Of a stretch of 32,518 bases of DNA, positions 7,209-12,727 are shown in pieces (within the stretch, counting starts at the first letter, position 1; each line of letters opens with the position of its first letter). The DNA comes from a bacterium (lineage in GTDB: Bacteria; Elusimicrobiota; Elusimicrobia; UBA1565; UBA9628). The notes under the pieces are model-generated. The model did no database searches and was not told the DNA's origin. It saw only the letters and a program-made list of their open reading frames with translations. Made by a program: the position numbers and the translations under genes. The stretch spans positions 1 through 32,518 of the forward strand of contig JAJZAK010000028.1 in the NCBI GenBank assembly GCA_021799485.1, in the 5' to 3' direction.

Positions 7209-9239
7209 TCAGGACGCCGCGGAACCGCAGCACTTTTTGGACTTCCGGCCCGAGCCGCAGGGGCACGGCTCGTTTCTCCCGGCCCCCCGGGGCCTGGCCT
7301 TGTCCGACGCCGCCCGCAGCCACTCGATCGCGCCGGGCACACGCTTCCAGGCCGGCATGAAGCGGGCGGCATAGCAATAGCCCTCATCCTCGCCGCCCAG
7401 GCTGATCCGGTCGGGGAGCCGGCGCGGAATGGGTTTCCTGCCCGTGATATAGCCGGGAACGTGCTTATTACACTTCAGGGCGGCGATGAGCGCCGCGCCG
7501 GCGGACGCCGACCCGCCGCCCTCGCGGCGAAACTCCATCAAAAGCCTGGTATAGAGCCAGTCGGCCGAGCAGTCCTGCTTATAACGGCCGCTCATGAATT
7601 CGTCCAACTCGTCAAACCGGCCGAGTTCGCCCAGACGGCTCAAGACCAGGTAGCGGATGCCCTGATTGTCGCTCGGGTTGAGCCTGAGAATCTCATGGAA
7701 ATGCGCCAGGCATTCATCATGGCGTCCGAACGCCCAGAGGCATTCCGCCAAGCCCGCCCGGCAGCGCATATAGCCGCGGGTTTCGAGCATGCCCCAGAAG
7801 TGCCCGGCGTTCTCTTTAAAATATCCGGGACCAAGCGCCCGTTCGCCCGCCTCGACTCCCTTGCGATATAGTTCCAGCTCTTCCTTGGGGGTCCGGGCCT
7901 CCTGGGCCAGGAACTCGTAGGCGTCGGCGCAGTCGGGCGAGATCGACAGGGCCCGCTCGGCAAGCTCGATGGCGCGGTCCGGATCATCTTCCTCCCAAGC
8001 CTCATACATCACGCTTTGCGCGACGTCGAGGGCGCTTCGCGGCGCGGCCTTGCGAAGGCCCTCGTCCGCGGCGACCCTTTCAAGCCAGACGTCGAGCTCC
8101 GCCTCCGATTTGAAGTCCCGGTCCCTGATCGCCCCCGCGCGATCGAACAAAGCCCGTTCGGCGGCGCGCGGTCCAGTCCGCGGCTGGGTCTTGGGGCGCA
8201 CGGGCTCGGGGCTCGCGGCCGGGAGCCTTCCCGTCCGCATGAATTTCTCCATCTCCTTCCTGGCCTCCCCGACCATCTTGAGCTTGCCCGGTTTGAGCCG
8301 GGCGCCAAGAGCCTTGCCGAGCGGGGCCAAGCACGCCGCGACGGACTCGTCGCGAAGCTCGATTTGGCCTGGCATGCGACCGGAGTTTTCGATCGCAGCA
8401 AGCAAAGCATCCGCCAACGCCTGCGGAAGGGGGATTTCCGGAAGAACGATCTCGTTGTGGATGATGAAACCGGACTCTTGATGGGCCACTAGAAGGCATC
8501 GCGGGAAATACGGCCGGTCGCGGTCGGTCAGCGCCGAGGGGAGGGCGAAGGCGTCGGCCTCCCAAGCGCCATCCTCCTTGGCGATCGCCTTAAGCCGCGC
8601 CAGGCGGGCGTCGTCGAGCCGGACGGGGTGCGGGGGCAGGGGGCGCCATACCGGCTCGGGTTCCCAGCGCGTCTCAAAATCGCGGCCCGGCTTCGGAAAA
8701 TAGCAGAAGACATGTCCGGGCTTGGCATCTAGTTTGAGCCGGCCTTCGACGACTCTCGAAGCGACGTCTCTCGCGCAGCGAAGCGCAAACGCCAGATAGC
8801 TCGCCTCCTCGGTGCTCAAATGCCACGGGGCGCAGCCTGGGAGGTGGCTGCGAAACAAGGGCCAGTCCTTGGAGCCACGGAAACTCAACCCCAAATCGCG
8901 GATGACGCCGTGATCGGGTTTTGCCAGCGTCGACCGGGCTCCGAACTCGGCGAAGAGGCAGTTTTGGAGGAGAACGACGTCCTGGGGACTGCCCTGGAAT
9001 TCGTTATTTTGCATGCGCCGATGGAGGTCGAATCCCTCGGCGCCGCGATAGACCGCCAGCGCCATCAGCTCGCCCAGCGCCCCAAGGACGCAGGCGTAGC
9101 CCATGCTCACGGCCGCGGCATCCTGGATGCCGAAGAGCATGCCGTCGTCGAAATGCTCCCAGGGCTTGAGCGCCTTGAACTCATCGGCCGCGGCGTAGAG
9201 GCCCCTCCAGACATCGAGGGGAACATCGGGAATCTTCAT
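7209..9239 (-). CDS. SEC-C motif protein with TPR-like helices
   Basis: The 676-residue protein ends in a SEC-C zinc motif, PCPCGSGRKSKKCCG (C-x-C-x8-C-C). This occurs at the tails of SecA and YecA and in many fusion proteins, where it binds zinc and usually mediates protein contacts. Residues ~410-560 look like tetratricopeptide helices (for example DPDRAIELAERALSISPDCADAYEFL). The N-terminal ~330 residues contain a block starting with ALKPWEHFDDGMLFGIQD and a later block PGQIELRDESVAACLAPLG; from memory these match the DUF7309 and DUF6930 families often found together with SEC-C. No signal peptide is present, so it is cytosolic. No good Shine-Dalgarno precedes the ATG. Role unknown. Confidence 0.75.
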   Translation of the reverse strand: MKIPDVPLDVWRGLYAAADEFKALKPWEHFDDGMLFGIQDAAAVSMGYACVLGALGELMALAVYRGAEGFDLHRRMQNNEFQGSPQDVVLLQNCLFAEFGARSTLAKPDHGVIRDLGLSFRGSKDWPLFRSHLPGCAPWHLSTEEASYLAFALRCARDVASRVVEGRLKLDAKPGHVFCYFPKPGRDFETRWEPEPVWRPLPPHPVRLDDARLARLKAIAKEDGAWEADAFALPSALTDRDRPYFPRCLLVAHQESGFIIHNEIVLPEIPLPQALADALLAAIENSGRMPGQIELRDESVAACLAPLGKALGARLKPGKLKMVGEARKEMEKFMRTGRLPAASPEPVRPKTQPRTGPRAAERALFDRAGAIRDRDFKSEAELDVWLERVAADEGLRKAAPRSALDVAQSVMYEAWEEDDPDRAIELAERALSISPDCADAYEFLAQEARTPKEELELYRKGVEAGERALGPGYFKENAGHFWGMLETRGYMRCRAGLAECLWAFGRHDECLAHFHEILRLNPSDNQGIRYLVLSRLGELGRFDELDEFMSGRYKQDCSADWLYTRLLMEFRREGGGSASAGAALIAALKCNKHVPGYITGRKPIPRRLPDRISLGGEDEGYCYAARFMPAWKRVPGAIEWLRAASDKARPRGAGRNEPCPCGSGRKSKKCCGSAAS

Positions 9240-9325
9240 TGAGAGCCGCGGGGGCGTTGGCGGGTTAAGCTCGGTCCTTTTTGACGCGAGCCGCGCGATG
9301 GGCCATCAGCGGCCGGACGTTGCTC

Positions 9326-9496
9326 AAATTGTAGATAGTCGGCATGACCAAAGCCATGACGCATGGAAAACTCGCGCACCGCGCTCGCGCGGCCAGCAGC
9401 GAGGTAGATATCCACTCAGTCCTGAACGACCCATCCCGACGCCTGAAGTTCGGCATCAATATCACGGCGGGATTTTTGTTCCGGGGTCTCAGTCAT
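9326..9496 (-). pseudogene. hsdR: remnant of type I restriction enzyme R subunit N-terminus
   Basis: Reading the minus strand from the ATG at 9496 gives MTETPEQKSRRDIDAELQ, then ASGWVVQD, an in-frame TGA at 9418-9416, and in the same frame LAAGRASAVREFSMRHG followed by FGHADYLQF. This is the conserved N-terminus of EcoE/EcoR124-like HsdR subunits (TPEQ.AR..ID..L..AGW.VQD, LGAGRGVAVREFPL, G.ADYLLF). Intact HsdR is about 800-1000 residues; here only ~57 codons remain recognisable and one is a stop. After codon 57 the similarity fades. No hsdS or hsdM is visible. It is a scar of a lost restriction locus, now upstream of the SEC-C gene. Confidence 0.75.
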
Positions 9497-9519
9497 GTCT
9501 TAGGGAACCACTTACATAG

Positions 9520-9942
9520 CTACTGTCGCGTTGGCGGAGGCATTAAAGGACGGTCATTGCTCTTTTTAAATTCGGGGCACGTCAGGCTGTGCTCTAGCAT
9601 AAATGCGGCGGTCGTACTGACCGACCGTCTGTCATATTCGGCGGACGCCGCAAGTTTTTTATAAATCGGGGGTTGCAGGTAGACGGTAACCAACCGCAAC
9701 GTTCGTCCTGATTTTTGGGCCGGCACCCGAACTCCCCCACGCGTAGGACGAGGCATGAAGTGCCTCACATTGCTGCCCTCATAAATATGGCACGCCAAGG
9801 AATGCTCCACCATCCTGGCGGCCATCGTACCGAGCGGCCGCCTCCCTCGCTCCGCGGCAGCCACAAACTTCTCATATACGGCAGGCTGCACATAAACAGC
9901 GACCGGACGAAAATTCTTTCGAGGAGTAGCTTTCACGGCCAT
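9520..9942 (-). CDS. tandem ribbon-helix-helix DNA-binding protein
   Basis: The 140-residue protein is two copies of one ~57-residue unit with a 71-residue period. Unit 1 (residues ~12-68) starts RPVAVYVQPAVYEKF and unit 2 (~83-139) starts RLVTVYLQPPIYKKL. Both continue with an AE...RR turn, a helix ending M(V/L)EHSL, a Cys, SN.R and MP.PTR. Strand-helix-helix with VxVYxxP is the ribbon-helix-helix pattern of CopG/ParD/Arc repressors, which normally dimerise; here one chain would supply both halves. I chose the ATG at 9942 over the TTG at 9945 because AAGGGG lies 8 nt upstream of it. The gene is divergent from the excisionase/integrase pair and is probably the repressor of that region. Confidence 0.65.
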   Translation of the reverse strand: MAVKATPRKNFRPVAVYVQPAVYEKFVAAAERGRRPLGTMAARMVEHSLACHIYEGSNVRHFMPRPTRGGVRVPAQKSGRTLRLVTVYLQPPIYKKLAASAEYDRRSVSTTAAFMLEHSLTCPEFKKSNDRPLMPPPTRQ

Positions 9943-9954
9943 CAACTATACCCC

Positions 9955-9982
9955 TTGACAAACAGAGAGCTTCATGTATAAT
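9955..9982 (+). promoter_or_regulatory. consensus sigma70 promoter toward excisionase/integrase
   Basis: TTGACA at 9955-9960 and TATAAT at 9977-9982 are separated by 16 bp; both boxes match the consensus exactly. Transcription would begin near 9989 and leave a leader of about 200 nt before the GTG at 10192. The -35 box overlaps the ribosome binding region of the divergent ribbon-helix-helix gene. Confidence 0.75.
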
Positions 9983-10006
9983 ATCTCAGACTATCTTAGC
10001 TAGCAA
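9978..10006 (-). promoter_or_regulatory. overlapping divergent promoter toward the ribbon-helix-helix gene
   Basis: On the minus strand TTGCTA (10006-10001) and TATTAT (9983-9978) are 17 bp apart. The -10 box occupies almost the same base pairs as the TATAAT of the opposite promoter, so the two cannot be used at once. A GCTAGC palindrome (9999-10004) overlaps the -35 box and could be part of an operator. Confidence 0.55.
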
Positions 10007-10084
10007 TAGGCTTCTGTGAATTGCATTACGTTGGCTTTATTTTACCAAAGTGAGGTGCCCTAAAGATTAAAACAACCTGAGCCG

Positions 10085-10098
10085 CCCGGAAAACCGGG
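10085..10098 (+). other. leader hairpin 1
   Basis: CCCGG (10085-10089) and CCGGG (10094-10098) pair across an AAAA loop in the leader of the excisionase-like gene. There is no U tract after it, so a terminator is unlikely. Confidence 0.5.
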
Positions 10099-10130
10099 GG
10101 ACAAGCTGCCGGACCGAGATGATCTCTGAC

Positions 10131-10150
10131 GCGAACTGGCAACCAGTCGC
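10131..10150 (+). other. leader hairpin 2 with a bulged A
   Basis: GCG (10131-10133), a bulged A (10134) and ACTGG (10135-10139) pair with CCAGT (10143-10147) and CGC (10148-10150) around a CAA loop. That gives eight base pairs with one extrahelical A. Confidence 0.6.
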
Positions 10151-10154
10151 AGGG

Positions 10155-10186
10155 GCTCTCACTCGATGATTCCAATCGAGGAGAGC
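10155..10186 (+). promoter_or_regulatory. leader hairpin 3 masking the ribosome binding site
   Basis: GCTCTC (10155-10160), a bulged A (10161) and CTCGAT (10162-10167) pair with ATCGAG (10175-10180) and GAGAGC (10181-10186) around a 7-nt loop. That is twelve base pairs interrupted only by one bulged A. The Shine-Dalgarno GAGGAG (10178-10183) lies entirely inside the right arm, 8 nt before the GTG at 10192. When folded it would block translation. The same dyad could also be a protein-binding or recombination site on DNA. Confidence 0.65.
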
Positions 10187-10191
10187 ATGCT

Positions 10192-10413
10192 GTGGAAAAC
10201 CAAAAAAATGCTGGAAATTCGAATGATGAACACTTCAAAAAACTATGGAAGGTCGAGGACGTGGCCGCTCGCCTAAGCCTCCAGCCTTTTACGATCCGGG
10301 CAATGGCCCGCGCCGGCCGGCTTCCATGTATCCAAGACGGCCGGCTTCGCCGCTTCGACCCCGACGCCATCGAGAAATGGATCACCGGCCACGCGCGGCC
10401 GGCGAGGGGCTAA
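10192..10413 (+). CDS. excisionase-like helix-turn-helix protein
   Basis: The 73-residue protein has a winged-helix/MerR-like HTH of the excisionase (HTH_17) type: WKVEDVAARLSLQPFTIRAM followed by AGRLPCIQDGRLRRFDPDAIEKWI. Proteins of this kind bind DNA near attachment sites and direct excision, or act as small regulators. It starts with GTG at 10192, preceded by GAGGAG at 10178-10183, which is buried in a hairpin. The integrase gene follows after 9 nt, so both are one unit transcribed from the strong promoter at 9955-9982. Confidence 0.75.
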   Translation: MENQKNAGNSNDEHFKKLWKVEDVAARLSLQPFTIRAMARAGRLPCIQDGRLRRFDPDAIEKWITGHARPARG

Positions 10414-10422
10414 GGCAATCCC

Positions 10423-11511
10423 ATGGCTATTGTTAAGAGGAAGGGGGAGAAGAACTGGAATTGGGTGACCAAGGGGCCGGACGGCAAACAGGTCTGGAAA
10501 AGCCTGGGGACACCCTATAAAGAAGAAGCAAAACGTTTGGTGCACGAACTCGAGCTCCAACGCTGGCGCGTCCGCCAGGGGCTCGAACGCGAGCGCCGGC
10601 AAATCCCATGGGAGGATCTGGTCAAAGAATACCTTCAAAAGTCCCGGGGGGACGGGAACAGGGGCCCCACGACTGAGCGCAAGCAGTATGGCTTGGCCAA
10701 CAGCTTGCGGTTCATGCCGCGTTCCCTGGCCTCCGATTGGACTGCTCCTAAGCTGGAGGAGTATAAGCGCTTCCGGCTCGACGAGCACGGGGAGCCCACA
10801 ACGGTCAACCTAGAGCTAAGATACATTCGCGGGGCGCTCCGCCTCGGCAGAAGAAACGGCTATATCACGGCCTCCGCGGACGAGCTTTCGGATGTCCGAC
10901 GAATCCAGGAGCTTGAGAAACAGCGCGCCGTCCTTGGCCCGAGCACAATTCGGACCGTGGTCGCGATTGCTGACCGTTTCTGGACGATCGTGGTGCTCCT
11001 GGGAGCACTTCAAGGACTGCGCAGGGGTGAAATACTCCGCCTCCAATGGCCCGAGTTGAATTTTGACCGCGGCCTCATCAAGATCATCAACTACCCCGGT
11101 GCACCGACCAAAACCGGCCGCAACGAGACCATCCCCACGCACGACGCCGTGCGCGCGGCCCTGCTTGAATGGCGCAAAATCAACGGAACGCAGGGTGCCG
11201 TTGTACCCCGGGATGGGGACGCCAACTCCCTCGGGAAGGCCTTCAGTCGGGAGATGAAACGGCTGGGATTTCCCGGCATTACCCTTCATTCGCTCAGGAG
11301 GAGTTTCGCGACGAACCTTGAGTTGAAGGATGTGTCGGGGTTCAAACGCGACCGGCTCATGCGTCATATGAAAAAGGGGGTTGCCGATCTGTATCCGCAG
11401 ATCAAATTGGACGATCTTCGCGAGAGCATTAATCGGCTCGACGACCCGTTCACGCCGGAGGCCCCGCCACCCTCTCAAAATGGCAAGGGGGATGGTCTCA
11501 ATGCCATCTAA
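10423..11511 (+). CDS. tyrosine recombinase / integrase
   Basis: This is a phage-type site-specific recombinase of 362 residues. The N-terminal ~50 residues (KGEKNWNWVTKGPDGKQVWK) look like an arm-type DNA-binding domain, and residues ~60-150 like a SAM-like core-binding domain. The catalytic domain shows R200 in GLRRGEIL, H289-x-x-R292 in HSLRR, H315 and the nucleophile Y324 in ADLYPQI, so it should be active. It should catalyse integration and excision through a covalent phosphotyrosine intermediate. It lies 9 nt after the excisionase-like gene and points toward tRNA-Val 230 bp downstream. No duplicated tRNA end marking the other attachment site was found in the window. Confidence 0.93.
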   Translation: MAIVKRKGEKNWNWVTKGPDGKQVWKSLGTPYKEEAKRLVHELELQRWRVRQGLERERRQIPWEDLVKEYLQKSRGDGNRGPTTERKQYGLANSLRFMPRSLASDWTAPKLEEYKRFRLDEHGEPTTVNLELRYIRGALRLGRRNGYITASADELSDVRRIQELEKQRAVLGPSTIRTVVAIADRFWTIVVLLGALQGLRRGEILRLQWPELNFDRGLIKIINYPGAPTKTGRNETIPTHDAVRAALLEWRKINGTQGAVVPRDGDANSLGKAFSREMKRLGFPGITLHSLRRSFATNLELKDVSGFKRDRLMRHMKKGVADLYPQIKLDDLRESINRLDDPFTPEAPPPSQNGKGDGLNAI

Positions 11512-11644
11512 TCCTGATCTAACGCGCTCGACGACAATGGCCAATTTCGAGCAACATCGATCGACAAAAAGAAAACAAGCCAAAGGAGGCGGATCATGAA
11601 CTCGAACGAACCGAAGGAAGGGAGCAAGAAGGTGTCAGCGGACG

Positions 11645-11686
11645 GCGTTTCCCCGTCGGAAAACGCGATTCTCCGAGGGGAAAACG
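11645..11686 (+). other. mutually exclusive hairpins before the tRNA
   Basis: GCGTTTCC (11645-11652) can pair with GG-A-AAACGC (11658-11666, one bulged A). Overlapping CGTTTCCCC (11646-11654) can instead pair with GGGG-A-AAACG (11677-11686, one bulged A). The two folds exclude each other. No U tract follows, so an ordinary intrinsic terminator is not supported. Confidence 0.4.
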
Positions 11687-11740
11687 GGGCGCGCGGCGCG
11701 GGAGGGGCCTCTGGGGAAAATGGTAAGATGCCGGATCAGC

Positions 11741-11812
11741 GGGCGGTTAGCTCAGCGGTAGAGCACTGTCCTCACACGACAGGGGCCGCAGGTTCAAATC
11801 CTGCACCGCCCA
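11741..11812 (+). tRNA. tRNA-Val (anticodon CAC)
   Basis: It forms a complete cloverleaf. The acceptor stem is GGGCGGT/ACCGCCC, the D stem GCTC/GAGC, the anticodon stem CTGTC/GACAG with loop CTCACAC (anticodon CAC, reading GUG), and the T stem GCAGG/CCTGC with loop TTCAAAT. The discriminator is A at 11812 and CCA is not encoded. A TAAGAT -10-like box sits at 11724-11729. Its position next to an integrase makes it the likely landmark of the island border. Confidence 0.95.
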
Positions 11813-11830
11813 TGCCCCGGCGCCGTCCCG

Positions 11831-12232
11831 CTACTCCTCCCGCACCCGACCGCGGCTTCTTTTGACTTGAGCCCGGAGGCGCTTGCGCTCGAGCATCCGC
11901 TCCTTGCCGGCCTTCGTGCGGCCGCGCTTTCGCCGACGCTCCCGCTCCCGTTCGTGCCGCTCCCGCGCCGCCTGCTCGCGTACGCGAGCCTCGAGGCGCT
12001 CCGCCAGGCGAAGCCGGGCCGCGTAACGGTTCTGCCACTGGGAGCGCTCCTCGCAGGCGCGCACGAGGGTCCCGCTCGGCCGATGATAAAGCGTCGCCGC
12101 GGTCTCGACTTTGTTGACATTTTGCCCGCCGGGACCGCCCGATCTCGAGAAGCGCTCCTCCAGGTCTTCCTCGCGAACGCCCAGCTTCCTCAACCGCGCG
12201 AGGACGGCGGCCCATTTTTCAGAGGAGATCAT
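11831..12232 (-). CDS. GGQ release-factor-like protein (ArfB-type)
   Basis: The 133-residue protein carries the peptidyl-tRNA hydrolysis motif GGQ at residues 35-37 in [12 protein letters not shown], after a short helical N-terminus ([19 protein letters not shown]). A very basic tail (~residues 75-133) resembles the ribosome-entry tail of ArfB. It lacks the stop-codon-recognition domains of RF1/RF2, so it probably rescues stalled ribosomes. The size fits ArfB (~140 residues), but the N-terminal helix resembles a sister release-factor-like family, so I give no symbol. Its ATG overlaps the stop of the upstream methyltransferase by 4 nt. Confidence 0.8.
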   Translation of the reverse strand: MISSEKWAAVLARLRKLGVREEDLEERFSRSGGPGGQNVNKVETAATLYHRPSGTLVRACEERSQWQNRYAARLRLAERLEARVREQAARERHERERERRRKRGRTKAGKERMLERKRLRAQVKRSRGRVREE

Positions 12233-12714
12233 CGCTTGGCTCCCGCCCGGCTCAACTCGTAGGCGACAACCGCCACGGCCTGGCCGAGATTGAGCGAGGG
12301 GGACTCAGGCGTCGTCGGGATTTTGATCCACGCCGCGCACCGCTCAAGCGCCGCCCTCGGCAGCCCGGTCTTTTCCGAGCCGAAAAGAATCGCCGCGCGC
12401 CCCGAGGCTCCCAGTCGCTCCCTCAGGAAGCCGGGCAGCTCCGGAAGAATCAAAAGCGAACGGTCGACCCGGCGCCGCCGCGCGGTCGTCGTCCCCACGG
12501 TCGAGGCGCAGCCGGCCAAAGCCTCATCGAGAGACATTCCCCGCGCGCCGCTCATGACCTTCTCCCCGCCGACGGCCGCGACGGTCTCCCGCCAGACGGG
12601 CTCGTAGGGATCGACCACCACGAGATCATCCAGGCCGAAATTCGCCATGGCGCGCGCGGCCGCGCCGATATTATTCGGGTTGCGCGGCCTCACAAGAACG
12701 ATCCGAATTTTCAC
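12229..12714 (-). CDS. SpoU/TrmH-type RNA 2'-O-methyltransferase (TrmJ-like)
   Basis: All three SPOUT motifs are present: [13 protein letters not shown] (residues ~11-23), [15 protein letters not shown] (~108-122) and [19 protein letters not shown] (~131-149). They form the knotted AdoMet site with the conserved Asn/Arg of motif 1. The N-terminus [15 protein letters not shown] is TrmJ-like, which would mean methylation of tRNA position 32. At 161 residues it lacks the C-terminal extension of E. coli TrmJ. It is translationally coupled to the release-factor-like gene, so the pair probably serves translation. Confidence 0.85.
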   Translation of the reverse strand: MKIRIVLVRPRNPNNIGAAARAMANFGLDDLVVVDPYEPVWRETVAAVGGEKVMSGARGMSLDEALAGCASTVGTTTARRRRVDRSLLILPELPGFLRERLGASGRAAILFGSEKTGLPRAALERCAAWIKIPTTPESPSLNLGQAVAVVAYELSRAGAKR

Positions 12715-12727
12715 GCGCGCGACGCGG

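Larger units (their letters stand above)
11596..11865 (+). pseudogene. possible truncated small gene running into tRNA-Val
   Basis: A near-perfect AAAGGAGG (11582-11589) stands 6 nt before an ATG at 11596. The frame encodes a polar start (MNSNEPKEGSKKV) that turns into low-complexity Gly/Glu sequence and then reads straight through the tRNA gene. A functional protein spanning the tRNA is not credible. More likely the ribosome binding site and first codons of an element gene survive after a deletion or rearrangement at the tRNA. Confidence 0.25.

Noticed and set aside
9265-9465. Minus-strand frame with SNVRPLM, resembling the tail of the ribbon-helix-helix units
   Set aside because: It overlaps the hsdR remnant in another frame, and the hsdR reading is far longer and more specific. 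The short similarity is most likely chance.
9344-9664. Plus-strand 106-codon open frame
   Set aside because: It lies opposite the hsdR remnant and the RHH gene, has no family features and has low-quality codon use.
10050-10070. Tiny leader peptide frame (GTG, six codons) inside the folded leader
   Set aside because: It has no Shine-Dalgarno and nothing ties it to the downstream hairpins.
11741-11812. Search for a second copy of the tRNA 3' end as attachment site
   Set aside because: No repeat of the T-arm/acceptor sequence was seen elsewhere in the window.
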